A DNA stretch of 64,000 nt from Catonia carolina (GCA_035578175.1 JAQMRL010000003.1:110132319-110196318), one strand, 5' to 3'; positions 45,420-57,285 are shown, counted from the stretch's first letter. Numbers and translations: made by a program. Notes: generated by a model from the sequence alone, not told the origin.

Positions 45420-46235
45420 TCAATGTGTCCCCCTAGTGCTGCATGGTGAACATCTAAACGAAAGCCAAACTCGCCCTACACACGAGAAAGCGTATCTCCT
45501 GTTACTGAGTACACTGTAGCAGTGTTACGGTTCCGCAGATCAGCTCCCTGAATTGGGCGGTGGTAGTTGCAGAAATGGTCGCTAGAGTTCTCTGCCAGCC
45601 GCCATTGCATTGGAACATGAAAGAGACTCGCCAAAGATAAATGTGTTCTGGCCTTATCTCGTACAAAGGTTTACCGGATAATTTTTTTTCGTGGAAAGAA
45701 CTGTGACTGGAATGACATACCTGGACATGCTGAAACAATGGCTGTTCCAAGTTATGGAAGATTCACAGGACTTCATTTTCCAATAATATGGAAACATCCG
45801 TCCCATTGGCACCTCGATGTTCGAAACTTTTGGAATCAGTCCCTTCTTCTACGCTGGATAGGACGCAGGGGAAATCAAGACCTGGCTCTACACTACTAGC
45901 CATCGAGATCTCCTGATCTCACCCTATGTGACTATTTATTATGGGGTTGATGTCAAGGAAGCAATTTACATCCCACTTCTACCAATAACTCTGGCCGATC
46001 TGCGGAACTGTATCACTGCTCCAGTGCACTTAGTAACAGGAGATACACTTTCTCGTATGAAGGGTGAGTTTGGCTTTCGTTTGGATGTTTGCCATACGGG
46101 ACACATTGAACATTTATAAGTGTGTAAAAAAACTTTGAAACTTCCTCTTTCTAATTGTGTATTCATTGTTCATTTTCAATTGATACGTAAATAGATACAA
46201 GTTCATAAAATTGGGTCCATCATTTAGAATAACCC
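44938..46235 (+). mobile_element. mariner/maT-like fold-back copy with LINE insertion
   Basis: The right half reads toward a C-terminus (about 45850-46119, degenerate; ends HIEHL). The left arm (44938-45057 plus 45424-45545) is an inverted copy of that same 3' end, including the last ~40 codons. The outer ends are CAGGGTTATTCTAAATGATG and its complement. Same family as 36895-37464. A LINE fragment (45072-45409) lies in the left arm. Confidence 0.75.
45072..45409 (+). mobile_element. 5'-truncated LINE with (AT)n tail
   Basis: Flanked by the 14-bp duplication TATAAAATGTTCAA (45058-45071 and 45410-45423). Encodes MRNDIRRKMGLTENIADWIE, LKWYGHVKRMPPERWPK and RKRGRPKHSW, the C-terminal end of an RTE/I-type reverse transcriptase. 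The stop near 45357 is followed by a 3' tail of about 35 bp of pure AT repeat. Confidence 0.83.
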
Positions 46236-46564
46236 ATTAGATTTTTTTTAAATTTATCTTCCATTTAAGCTAAATTTGTAAAAATAAAAATTTTTTATGG
46301 CAAGAAGTTTTGTAATATGTGATTATTATTAATTATTATTGTTGTTGTATTTGTAATTAGCTAGTGTATAATTAATTAATTAAATTAATAATGAAGATAA
46401 AAAAAGCCAAAAAATGTGTAATTAATTATAAATAATGTAATAATTTGTAGTGTTTATTATTATTAGTCTGTGTAATTAATAATTAATTAATTAGTTGTTT
46501 AACAAAATATTAAATGGAGATGCTGGTTTTTTAAATGTAAGGAATTATTTAGGTGTATTGTAAC

Positions 46565-46604
<40 letters not shown>

Positions 46605-46708
46605 TACTACTATTATTATTATAATTACTATTGTATATGTAAATGTAATATTTTAAATATAAATAAATATTGTAGATAAAATTCCATCGGTTTGATTTAT
46701 TAATTTTT
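46236..46708. repeat. AT-rich DNA with (TTA)n microsatellite
   Basis: (TTA)n at about 46566-46620 with TAC interruptions; otherwise no recognised feature. Confidence 0.6.
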
Positions 46709-47147
46709 TGGGATCTTCTCTGTTATATGCCTACCACTATTAACTCCAGTTCCCCTTGTGCCATAGTTCTCCCACTGCTGAATGAAGGTTCGCACTACGC
46801 AACACGTGTTATTCTCATACGCGGTCAATATGGAGCGTATGCATGCACACAACCACTGAGCTGACACTGATCGCCTTGAGGAACAGAGACACCACCAAGA
46901 GCTAGATTTTTGTGTTTTTAGCGATCTCCTTAAGGGGACTATACGCAAATAATAATAATAATAAATAATACAATAACACATAAGTAATAATTAATAAAAA
47001 AGTCATGCGAATAACCAGTCTCACCTTCATACTAGATTGCACCGCACTACTCCCACCAACTCATACCATGCAGTATGACGTAGTAGTGGCAGACACAAGG
47101 GGAACTGGAGTTAATAGTGGTACGCATATAATAGAGAAGATCCATTT
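46709..47147 (-). mobile_element. short DNA element with ~50-bp inverted repeats
   Basis: GGGATCTTCTCTGTTATATG with ACTATTAACTCCAGTTCCCC at the left is inverted at 47090-47147. The - strand has a broken helix-turn-helix-like stretch (TAYENNTCCVVRTFIQQW), suggesting a deletion derivative of a maT/mariner-type element. Confidence 0.5.
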
Positions 47148-47518
47148 TTTGTTCCTCCCACTTTTTCTTGTCAATGTAAATAATTAGGAAGATGTACTGG
47201 CTATTAACACATTCAGCTCTGTGGCTAGAATCACCGGTGCTTCGCTATGCCGACCCGCCATTACAGTGAAAATATACCATGCCGCTTAAGGCGGCATCAG
47301 GCCACGGAAAAAATCTTACTTATTTGCTCATCTGCTCACCGGCTCAATATAGTACAGTATTATACGTGTTTGTTGTTTCTACGAAATTTATCACATCTGC
47401 GATGTGATATAAACTACGATGGTTATCCAGAAAATAACCTCCGTTTTGAAATAAAAAGTAAACGAGTGAAGATACAAAAACTATATTATATACATATTAA
47501 AACTACAGTTTTTCTCTA

Positions 47519-47930
47519 TTTTTTGACATAGTCGCCATACAGATTCAAGCACGTGTCGTACCTTGGAACAGTCTTTGAAATACTCTCTGCATAAAAATCT
47601 GCCGCTTGTGAATGTAGCCAACCATTCACGGCGTTTTGAAGCTCTTCGTCATTGGCAAACCGCTGAGATGCAAGCCACCGCTTCATGTTTGTGAACAGGT
47701 GAAAGTCACTAGGAGCCAAGTCCGGGCTGTATGGGGGATGATCGAAAATGTTCCATTTAAACTTGGTTAAAAGTTCATTTGTTCTTCGAGCTGTATGAGG
47801 GCGAGCGTTGTCATGCACAAACACAACACCACGTGTCAGAAGGCCACGACGCTTGTTTTGGATCGATCTTCTTAGTCTGTTTAAAGTTTCACAGTAGACA
47901 GCAGAAGAAGTAGGAAGCATTGGTGTGTGC
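47519..47930 (-). pseudogene. mariner transposase C-terminal half (left arm)
   Basis: YCETLNRLRRSIQNKRRGLL, FVHDNARPHTARRTNELL, HPPYSPDLAPSDFHLF, KRWLASQRFANDEELQNAVN, ending LYGDYVKK and stop at 47519. The Asp pair in HDN and PSD is 34 residues apart, as in DD34D mariner proteins. It lacks the HTH and first Asp. Confidence 0.85.
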
Positions 47931-47949
47931 CTTCTGACACGTGGTGTTG

Positions 47950-48257
47950 TGTTTGTGCATGACAACGCTCGCCCTCATACAGCTTGAAGAACAAATGAAC
48001 TTTTCGCCAAGTTTAAATGGGACATTTTTGATCATCCCCCATACAGCCCGGACTTGGCTCCTAGTGACTTTCACCTGTTCCCGAACATGAAGCGGTGGCT
48101 TGCATCTCAGCGGTTCGCCAATGACGAAGAGCTTCAAAACGCCGTGAATGGTTGGCTATATTCACAGGCGGCAGATTTTTATGCAGAGAGTATTTCAAAA
48201 ACTGTTCCAAGGTACGACAAGTGCTTGAATCTGTTTGGCAACTATGTCGAAAAATAG
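47950..48257 (+). pseudogene. mariner transposase C-terminal half (right arm)
   Basis: Mirror copy of the left arm: VHDNARPHT region with a frameshift near 47985, then HPPYSPDLAPSDFHLFPNM, NAVNGWLYSQAADFYAESIS, ending LFGNYVEK and TAG at 48255. Confidence 0.82.
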
Positions 48258-48358
48258 AGAAAAACTGTAGTTTTAATATGTATATATAATAAAGTTTTTG
48301 TATCTTCACTCGTTTACTTTTTATTTCAAAATGGAGGTTATTTTCTGGATAACCCTCG

Positions 48359-48600
48359 TATAATCAAGATGTGCAACAAAAATATCCAGATTTATAATAC
48401 AATATTTTTTTGTCATCAGTCTCTTGACTGGTTTGATGCAGTTCTCCAAGCTGTTCTATTTTGTGCAAGTTGTTTCATATCTACATACCTGTAACACCCT
48501 ACATATTTTGTAATTGGCTTTATGTATTCTAACCTTTACCTCCCCCTACAATTCACTCCCTCAATATTACCCTCCATTATTGATAGACTGAATTTTTTTT
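48359..48600 (-). mobile_element. LINE 3' end, inverted
   Basis: TATAATCAAGATGTGCAACA, TTTTTTGTCATCAGTCTCTT, GACTGGTTTGATGCAGTTCT and CTCAATATTACCC match the complement of 18690-19032. Confidence 0.75.
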
Positions 48601-49735
48601 TGCATCTAGGAGACTCCAAAAGGGAATATAGGATATGTCAAGATAAAACTCTTAAACAAAAAGTTTTTCACAATGATAAATTCATCACTTACCATCGAAC
48701 ATTTGTTTCTGCTACTGCTTACTTCAGTAGGCTTGTCATGAACCCCATTGTATCAAATAGCATACAAAATTAAAAAGTCAAACAATGAAAATTCATCACT
48801 TACCAATAATTTTTTCCCGCTACTGCTTAACTCACAACTCAGTGGGCTTGTCATGAACCCCTTTGTATCAAATAATACATAATATTTCTTTAATTAGAAG
48901 TTAAATACTTTTCAACCAAAACTATTTAGAAAGGCATTCATGCACACTGTAAAATGTTTCATCAATCAAATATTGTTTTAGCTTTTTTTTTAAATGACTT
49001 AAATTGTCACAAATTTTTAAACCTTGTGGCAATTTATTGATGTATTTTCTACCTGCATAAGTTGGTTTTGTTCAAATAATTAAGTGCTATGATTAGCAAC
49101 ATAATAATCGATTCTGTTTCTTGTGTAGTGGTTGTGAACATCTAAATTCTGTAAAAGGTATTATGCTTTATGTACATTATCACTTTGAAAATGTACAAAG
49201 AAGTATCTGTGGGCAATTGCAGCTCATTAAATAGTGATCTGCATGAGGTAAGGTGGTTGACTCCCATTATTTTTTTTTTTTTTTTTAGCATCCAGGAGAC
49301 TCCAAAGGGAGTATAGGACATGTCAAGATAAAACTAATTAACTGAAAGTTTATCACAATGATAAATTCATCACTTACCACTGAACATTTGTTTCTGCTAC
49401 TGCTTACTTCAGTAGGCTTGTCATGAACCCCTTTGTATCAAATAGTACACAATATTTGTTTAATTAGAAATTAAATACATTTCACCCAAAAACTATTTAT
49501 AAAGGAATTCGTGCACACTGAAAATGTTTCATCTATCAAATATTGTTTTAGCTTTTTTTTTAAAATGGCTTAAATTGTCACAACATTTTAAACTTTGTGA
49601 CAATTTATTGATGTTGATCATCAATTTATTGATCATACACCTGACAGCTTTTTTCTGTATTTTAAAAACTCTTTCCATGTTACACTGTGATGAATTACCC
49701 CATTCTAATATGGCACACCTGATAGGCCTATGAGA
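48601..49735 (-). mobile_element. CR1/Jockey-like LINE C-terminal fragments, two copies
   Basis: 48601-49260 and 49283-49735 are direct repeats of one LINE 3' end (shared GTAGGCTTGTCATGAACCCC). On the - strand they give broken reverse-transcriptase C-termini: EWGNSSQCNMERVFKIQKKA (49640-49700), NLSHFKKK near 49570, and HNTRNR-like sequence near 49110. Many stops. Confidence 0.65.
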
Positions 49736-49739
49736 TAAA

Positions 49740-50480
49740 ATTAAACCATGAAGCTGAAATTAGCAACTTTTTTATGATACCTGGATGTCTTAGGATATGC
49801 CCCACTAGCCTATCCCTTCTTTTGGTAAGATGCTTCCATATACTTCTTTTTTCATTCACTCGCGTAAGAACCTCTAAATTACTTAATTTGTCCGACCACC
49901 AAATCTTTAACATTTTCCTATAACACCACATTTCAAAAGCTTCCATCCTCTTCCTTTCTACAGCCCCTATCACCCACGTTTCACTCCCGTATAATGCTAC
50001 ACTCCAAACATAGTGTTTTAAGAAATTTTTTCTAGTCTGTAAGTTAATGTTTGTAGTCAGTAAGCTGTTTTTCATTTCAAAGGCTTTTCTAGCTTGAGAA
50101 ATTCTACTTTAAACGATATCACGTATTTCTACCATCCTTTGTTATTTTACTTCCTAGATAGCAGAATTCCTCAACTTCGTGTGTGTTTTCGTTGCTTACT
50201 TTTAAATTTCCCATCTCTTCTAAACCACTCTTGTTGCTGCACAACACTTTCGTTTTGTTCTTATTAATTTTTAATAAAGTAGGCCTAATCCTTTCTCATG
50301 ATCTCATCCATTTAATTTAAGACATCCTCTAATTCTTTCTTTGTCTCGGCTAATACTACTATATCATCGGCAAATCTCAGAATTTTTTAAGTTTATCCTC
50401 GAATTTTTATTCGTGCGTCAAATTTTTCCTTCACTTCATTTATAGCCTCTTCTACACACCAGTTAAAAAGTTAATACGAT
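49740..50480 (-). pseudogene. LINE reverse transcriptase, degenerate 3' half
   Basis: From EEAINEVKEKFDARIKIRG through ILRFADDIVVLAETKKELED (FADD is the polymerase catalytic box), EVEEFCYLGSKITKDGRNT, then YVWSVALYGSETWVIGAVER, EAFEMWCYRKMLKIWWSDKL and LVGHILRHPG. Frameshifts near 50400, 50300 and 50080. The family is the RTE/I-like endonuclease-reverse transcriptase common in insects; its 3' UTR is seen at 18690 and 48359. Confidence 0.8.
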
Positions 50481-50578
50481 ATGTAGAGCTTTAAGGCGAA
50501 GCGTGAAAGGCAAAACAAGAAAGGATACACAGATTAAGTTTTACTTTAAAGTAACCTATAATATGAGTACGTAAAATA

Positions 50579-51899
50579 CAAGGGGGTACCCAAAAGAAAC
50601 CGGAATTATTTTTTAAAACTATTTATTTTTAATTTTTTTACAAAAGAACCTTATCCCCTTTAAAATACTCTCCATTACAACTAATACATTTGTCCCACCG
50701 GTGCTTCCACTGTTCAAAACATTTTTTGTACTCCTCTTCAGTGATGGCTGCCAGCTCATCCGTCGATTTTTTCTTGACATCATCAACGTTGTTAAATCGG
50801 AGACCTTTCATGCCCCTTTTCATGCGTGGGAACAAGAAAAAATCACACGGAGCTAGATCGGGTGAGTACGGTGCGTGTGGTAGCAAAACCATGCCGTTTT
50901 TCGCCAAAAACTGGGTAACCGAGATTGCCGTGTGTGCAGGCGCGTTGTCGTGGTGGAAAAACCAGTCCCCTGTCTGCCACAAATTAGATCTTTTACGACG
51001 AATGCTGTTTCGCAGTCTTCTTAACACTTCAAGATAAAAAGCTTGATTACCGTCTGGCCTGGTGGAACGAACTCTGAATGGACAATTCCCCTCACATCAA
51101 AAAAACAAATCAGCATTGTTTTGATGTTCGATCTGACTTGACGACTTTTTTTGGTCGGGGTGATAATGAAGTCTTCCATTGACTGGATTGTTGTTTGGTT
51201 TCTGGGTCGTACCCATAGCACCAAGACTCGTCACCCGTAATGATCTTTGACATGAAATCTGGATCAGTTTCAAGCTGTTGTTTCAAATCACTACACGTTT
51301 CAATTCGACGTTCCTTTTGAGTGTCTGTCAGAACCCGAGGCACAAACTTGGTAGCGACTCTTTTCATTGTCAAGTCTTCTGTTAAAATGCGTTGGACTGA
51401 GCTCCAAGATAACCCACTAACCTGTGATATTTGGTCAATGGTCTGTCGTCGGTCTGTTCGTACAATTTCTTTCACTTTCACAACATTTTCGTCTGTTCGG
51501 GAAGTCGACGGTCGTCCAGAACGAGGTTTGTTCTCAATCGACATGTCGCCATTTTTAAAGCGCAAAAACCACTCGTACACTTGGGTTTTTCCAATAGCGT
51601 CGTCTTTGTAAGCTGTGTTCAACATTACAACTGTTTCCGCGGCGTTTTTACCGAGCAAGAAGCAAAATTTCACAGCCGCACGTTGTTCATTAAAACTTGC
51701 CATCATGAAAAACGACACGAGCACAAAACAGCACTAGCGAGAACAATCACTGCACGAGAACAGAACAAGCTAGATCAACGAACAAAATGGCATTGAACTG
51801 GCAATGAGTAGCGCTACAAGCAGCCTAGTGGCGGGAATTTGTACTGCACAAGCTCCGCCCACAGCAGAGCTATTCCGGATACTTTTGGGTACCCCCTCG
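50579..51899 (-). mobile_element. full-length mariner transposon
   Basis: 1321 bp between TA dinucleotides (50577-50578 and 51900-51901). Inverted repeats are AGGGGGTACCCAAAAGAAAC and, at the other end, ATCCGGAATAGCTC preceded by CGAGGGGGTACCCAAAAGT. The best-preserved mariner of the window. Confidence 0.9.
50638..51705 (-). pseudogene. mariner transposase (DD34D), lightly damaged
   Basis: Starts MASFNEQRAAVKFCFLLGKN at 51703; first HTH with KTQVYEWFLRFKNGD; linker GRPSTSRTDENV; second HTH QISQVSGLSWSSVQRILTED; first Asp in KIITGDESW; second in HHDNAPAHT; third in YSPDLAPCDFFLFPRMK, 34 residues after the second; C-terminus ends GDKVLL. About 345 codons as in typical mariners. At least two frame breaks (near 51200 and 51030) make it inactive as it stands. 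Confidence 0.88.
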
Positions 51900-52110
51900 T
51901 ATACCCTGTGAAATCTTTATCAGTAATAAATTATTAAGTTTTTTTATTAAAAATTGTTTTTATTTTAAAATTTAAAAACTGTAAAAGTAGTATTAGTTAG
52001 GATTCTATTTGAACCTACTTAAAGTACTATATATATACAGTATGTACTACATACTGTATATACAAATGTATATACTGTAGTATATATAATATATAGTATA
52101 GTATATATAA

Positions 52111-52891
52111 CTCACACAACTTTCTCACACAACTTTCTCTTGCCAATGCAAATAATTTACAATATAATTTAACATTAGTAATAAAATATTAGAAATAAAC
52201 AAAAACTAACCTCAAAAACATAACCTTATTTTAATCATGAGTGAATGACGCAAAATGACAATAGAACTCAGTTTGGCTTAAAAATACGGAAAATCACGCT
52301 TTCACGCTAAACTAGGCTCTGTAGAGAAAAATGCTCTAAACAAAAGTTGTAGATCTTTTAATTTTCTATAACTTTTATTATATACACTTTTGTCGTAAAA
52401 TGCATACTAAGACCGAAATGTTAAAAAAATCGATTTTTCTCACGTTTTCGTGAGAAAAAAAACAGAAAATCGCTAATTACCGCTAAACTAAGCGTTATAC
52501 AAAAAAATGTTTGAAACAGAAGTTGTAGGTTTTTAAATTCTCTACAACTTTTATTATATAAGTTTTTGCGCTAAAATTTATATTAAAGCTGTAATCTTAA
52601 AAAAACAACGTTTTTACGTGAAAACAGCCTCACCGAGAATTTCAGCAAACATGGCGCCTACCCTATCTTGTAGAGAATAAAAAATTGAGTAAAATAGGCG
52701 ATTTTAAAAAAAATCGTAGGACCAGTTTTTGAGAAAATCGCAAAAAACTGAAAAATTATACGAATAAACTACTACTTCCGGTTGACCGATCTTGATGAAA
52801 ATGTTCGTGTCGCGTCCGGTAGTGGTATGTAACTTAAGTTTCAAGTTTCAAGTTCGTACGATGTTCCGTTCTTGAGATATTCTGTTCACAC

Positions 52892-52941
<50 letters not shown>

Positions 52942-53137
52942 GCGCGCGCGCACACACACACACACACGCACGCGCACGCACACACACAAAACGCACACAG
53001 ACCAATCGCTAAAAACATGTTTGTGTGGGTTCAGGGGGTCTGAAAACGTATAGATCCGGTGAAAACTCGATTTCGAAAAATCGACATGAAAACAATACTT
53101 TCCTTTCTATATATTCATATAGGCAAGAGAAAGTAAA
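52111..53137 (-). mobile_element. family A element, inverted, long (CA)n
   Basis: Outer end slightly truncated and duplicated (CTCACACAACTTTCTCACAC); otherwise complete to GGCAAGAGAAAGT. CA/CG-rich tract of about 105 bp at 52887-52990. Confidence 0.82.
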
Positions 53138-53444
53138 AAGTAACATATAAATATAAGTGGGGCCACCCAAAAAAAAAAAACTTCTGGGGCCGCCATTGAT
53201 TCGTCGTCAAAGAGCAATTTGCATCTATCGCACAGTTTAGAATCACCCTGTATTTTACCTTAAATTTCAATCTTTACAGCGGTTTATGAAGGCTATGAAT
53301 AAGAATGTGTAAAAAATTGGAATTGGCTCAATTCCTGGAACGAAGAGTGATGGAATGTTTTATTTGAAGAATAAAGAAAGATATTGGCTTCTTACTCAAC
53401 AACTGTTTTACATACACTACAGGGTGTAACAAAAAGAAAATTTA

Positions 53445-53980
53445 GTGTGAAACACTCATAAGACTTTTTCTTATACAGTGCCTCTCTGTATAGAGAGCCT
53501 AGTTTAGCGTGAAAGAGTGATTTTCCGTATTACCTATTAAGCCAAACTAATGTTGGTTTTAATTTTGCATCATTCACTCATGATTGACCCACTGGGTTGG
53601 TCTAGATGTAAAGTTGTCACCAAAATCAGCTGTTTACCAGCTGATTTTGGGAAACGAATGTTCCTGGTTCAATCCTAGTAAAGGTAGTTACTATTATACG
53701 AATTTGAATACTAAACACCGGTGAAATTTGATAGTTGGGGTTCAATTAACCATACCCTCTCAGGAATGGTCGGCCTGGGTCTGTACAATATTACACCACA
53801 TTCACACGTCATACAAATCATCATCTCATTGTGTCATCGGGTTGCTTATTGTTCTAAATTGAACATATTGCAACGTACACCGTTAGGGATAAAAATAAAA
53901 GAAAAAAATTACTAATGTTAGGTTTTATTGCTCATTATTTACATTAGCTAGAGAAAGTTGTGTGAGTGTTTCACGGCAGA
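53445..53980 (+). mobile_element. family A fragment interrupted by a SINE
   Basis: 3' third of family A: CTAGTTTAGCGTGAAAGAGT, then GCATCATTCACTCATGATT, a D SINE, then TAATGTTAGGTTTTATTGCT and GTGTGAGTGTTTCACGGCAG. Confidence 0.7.
53587..53908 (+). mobile_element. tRNA-derived SINE (family D), copy 2
   Basis: ACCCACTGGGTTGGTCTAGA head, GGTTCAATCC B-box-like sequence, the shared body CATACCCTCTCAGGAATGGT, and an A-rich tail. Inserted in a family A copy. Confidence 0.8.
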
Positions 53981-54002
53981 TTTTTTTAATTTTTAAATTC
54001 TT

Positions 54003-54630
54003 CTTACTTTGACTTGTCTTATATGAATACGAGATTATAATCATGTAGATATTTCAAAATCGAGTTTTCACCGAATGTACACGTTTTCAGACCCCCTAAA
54101 CCAAAAAACGTGTTTTTTGCGATTGGTTTGTGTGTGTGAACAAAATATCTCAAAAACGGAATAATGTATGAAATTGAAACTTCGAACGTAAGTTAGGTAC
54201 CGTAAGAGAACCAGACACGAATATTTTCATCAAAATCGGTTAACCGGAAGTAGTAGTTTATTCGTGTAATATTTTACTATTTTGAAATTTTCTTTTTTTT
54301 AATATTGGCCATTTACTACATTTTTATTCTCTACAAAACAGGCCGGCCCGTGGCGTAGTGGTTAGCGCAACTGGTTTCTACGCCAGGGTTCCGGGTTCGA
54401 TTTCCGGCCCGGTCTGGCATTTTTTCATCGCTCATCTTCACCGATCATCCTTCTCACCGTCTGCATTAGCAGTAATTGCTAAACAGTCGGACGTTAAACC
54501 AAAAAAAAAATCTACAAGACACATTAAGCGTCTTACCATGTCTGCCGAAAGTCTCGGGGAGACTGTGCTCTCTTGGTAAAAAATTATTTGTGTTTTTAAG
54601 ATTGCGGCTTTAATATTCATTTTGTATGTT
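54003..54630 (+). mobile_element. family A element, diverged, interrupted by a SINE
   Basis: Family A 5' half (TTCACCGAATGTACACGTTT, ATCAAAATCGGTTAACCGGA) and part of the middle after the SINE (GGGGAGACTGTGCTC, TTAAGATTGCGGCTTTAATA). Confidence 0.72.
54341..54510 (+). mobile_element. tRNA-derived SINE (family J), copy 3, complete
   Basis: GCGTAGTGGTTAGCGCAACT (A box), GGTTCGATTTCC (B box), tail GTCGGACGTTAAACC plus A10. Target duplication TCTACAAAACA (54330-54340) and TCTACAAGACA (54511-54521), with the site inside family A. Confidence 0.83.
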
Positions 54631-54635
54631 TGAAT

Positions 54636-55030
54636 CCTGTTCATAACAGACAGGTGGAGGGTCAAATTATTTACACTTAATCTGTTCGTTGCAGGGCTAA
54701 AATAAATTTTTCTGTTTCTTATCACATGGACAGCCAATTATATGACTGAATCATTTAAGAACAGAAGAGGTAGAGGTGTAGAAGACACTAATCAGAGTTA
54801 TCTCCTCTGAAAGTAATGAATTTCATTATACAGCCAGACCCTGTGGTGAGTGAAGCGAAGGTGTCATTTGCAGAGTGGAAAATATATGCTTTTCAGAAGG
54901 CCCGGCATGCTGATAAGCGTACTTCTCCACTCAGTGAGGAAGGCAAGTAAACCACCTCACTCCTCGTTTTTACTTAGTAAAACCTCTACAGGTTCAAATC
55001 AGCCTTTCGGCTGATGACCTAAACAAACAA
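54636..55030 (+). mobile_element. family B retroposon, copy 5
   Basis: Complete copy from TCATAACAGACAGGTGGAGG to GATGACCTAAACAAACAA. Confidence 0.8.
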
Positions 55031-55375
55031 CATGTTTGGATTCTCCTGTGGTAAGGCCTTTTTGGGCCGACGGTCCGTGACATTTAGCCCGTTCTGCCAC
55101 CCTATTGTTAAGCCACTGCGCAACAGGTTTACAAGCCTATTTTATTGAAGGGGTGGTGAGGAGGAGTAGGGGGAGAAAAGTTTTTTTTTAAATAACATTA
55201 TTTGTATGTAATCAGTTTTTAAAAATAAACTATAAACAAATCTTTTGAATTTACAAATCACAAGTTGAGGTCTCATTATCCTGAGTACCTCTCATTATAT
55301 CAATTATTCATATGTTAAAAGAGAAAATTACTACGTACAAAGATATTTACATTTTACAATATGAAATACTTTTCA

Positions 55376-56700
55376 CTATAATTTTATATACATATAAACT
55401 CTTTCAGACAAGTTCAAAACATGGTAACGTTTCAGGCGCCTAACTTCTTCTGCATTGTTTAGAATATTTATGGCTAATTCGTTTTCGTGACTTTCAAGTC
55501 TTGCATGATATTTTCTATTAAAACGCCTGACCTCGTTTATTACATCGGAAGGTTGCAATGATGTATTTCTGCATGCCTTGTAAACCATGGTGCCCTTGTT
55601 ATAGCCTGAAGAACCTTATTCTGGAACCTTTGAATTACCTCTATGTTACTTCTGCTGGTAGTTCCCCAAAGTTGAGCGCCGCACAACCAAACTGGTTTAA
55701 AAGTAATATTTTGTAAAGGAGCAACTTATTCTCAAGAGAGAGTGAAGAGTTTCCACCAATCAGCCAGTACATCCTTCTGTATTTTCGATTTAATTCATTC
55801 CTCTTCATTCTCACATGGGTTTTCCAAGTTAACCTCCTGTCAAGATGCATACCCAGGTACTTCACAACTTCACTTTGTAGTAAATCAACACCTCCAAGTT
55901 TTACTAGCGGATATGTATTTCTCCGCATTGTACAGTAGAACCTCTTTAATCCGGCATGTTTGGGACTCGAAGCTTGCCGGATTAAAGGAAATTCCGGACT
56001 ATGGAGGTTATTTATAAAAATACAGGAGTCGTATAAAAAATAACACAATTTGCACAAGAAACTTTTACTGTATGTAGCCTATTTATTATTTAAACATGGG
56101 TTATTTAAACAATATATATCAATATTTAAGTACAGGAGAAATATTAAAATGGATTTTTTAAGTACAGTAGACTACATGATGAAATAAATTTGAATACAGT
56201 ATGAAATACAGTACAGTACTGTACTATTCGTGGTTTTTAGCAACAGCCACCGGTAGATGGCTGGAAAAAAGATCTAATATCTACTTGCTTCTTACGATTA
56301 GTATTTTTTTTATTTAAAAAATCATTTTTTATTATATGCAAGTTCATAACTTCGGCCATACTGTGTTGTTCATTTGACTCAGCAAATTTTACAAACTTGT
56401 AAAAAAGCGTACTGAGTTTACAAACTCAGAGCGTGACGCTTTGTGGCTCTTGAGTGTCGGCGGTAGCTGTCGGGTTGCTCACTTTACAATGTTCATTGTG
56501 AAGGCAATTCTATAATTTTTGTCTATTGCCGTTGATGCCGGATTATAGACAATTCCGGACTATAGAATGCCGGATTATGGAGGTTTTACTGTAAATGTAA
56601 CATGATGCGATTTTGCAGTATTGATTTTCACTCTACATTTTTAAAGCCATGATTGTATTTGGTCTAAACATTCCTGAAGTTTGAAGCTACTATAGGATCT
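55376..56700 (-). pseudogene. Jockey-like LINE reverse transcriptase C-terminus, split by a pogo MITE
   Basis: On the - strand: LQECLDQIQSWL, KINTAKSHHVTF (56590-56690), then the MITE, then MRRNTYPLVKLGGVDLLQSE, VVKYLGMHLDRRLTWKTHVR, SSLSLENKLLLYKILL, and in another frame EVRRFNRKYHARLESHENEL and RRLKRYHVLNLS. Frame breaks near 55650. Five-prime part and endonuclease absent. Confidence 0.85.
55933..56591. mobile_element. pogo/Tigger-type MITE
   Basis: CAGTAGAACCTCTTTAATCC at 55933 and GGATTATGGAGGTTTTACTG to 56591, flanked by TA on both sides; a second internal CCGGATTA motif pair follows. Typical pogo/Tigger ends. No transposase; inserted inside the LINE reading frame. Confidence 0.88.
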
Positions 56701-56710
56701 CCACTTTTAG

Positions 56711-57285
56711 GAGAAAAGTGAAAATAATTTTTCTGCCACCCTATAATGGTATGCTAAAGAAGTTGTGATGGTAGCAATTAGTTAGTCGGTATTTGTTAGT
56801 TGAGCCGTGACCAAAAGATGTCTTATAATTACCGTGAAATAGAATCACTGTCGCCTTCTTAACCGTTTCGCGCCGCGCCGACACATTCACGCCCATCCTT
56901 AGAAACCCTCTCCTCTTCACCCCTCACGACACTTTAACTTCACACCCCCTCCAAGTGTCATTTGCCTGTGATTCAGAACGGTAACTAGACGATTTATTGC
57001 ATCTATTCATGTCTATTAGCGTCTAATGTTATTAACAAATAGATTAGTTCTTTCTTTATTTGAGTAACCGCCATCGTTCCAAATAAATTAACTTAAATTA
57101 CTACACTAAATGCCATCTTCACAAGCTGTTATTTCTTAGTCTATCTAGGCCTATATCTTAAATTAACACATTTCTTTAAAGATTCTATGTGAACGACTCA
57201 ACCTATTAGCGAACTGTTGGTATTGAATGAACAGTGAGTTTAGCCTGAGCAAGTCAAGCACAGATAACGTTTTTATCTTAAATCA
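56711..57285. other. no recognised feature
   Basis: Non-repetitive DNA as far as I can see; no coding signal. Confidence 0.45.

Larger units (their letters stand above)
47417..48358. mobile_element. mariner fold-back element (two 3' halves head to head)
   Basis: Bounded by TA on both sides. The left arm 47417-47843 and right arm 47931-48358 are about 95% identical inverted copies of one mariner 3' end; the 87-bp spacer is transposase sequence belonging to the left copy. Each arm carries the second and third catalytic Asp region. No 5' end or N-terminal domain remains. Confidence 0.82.
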
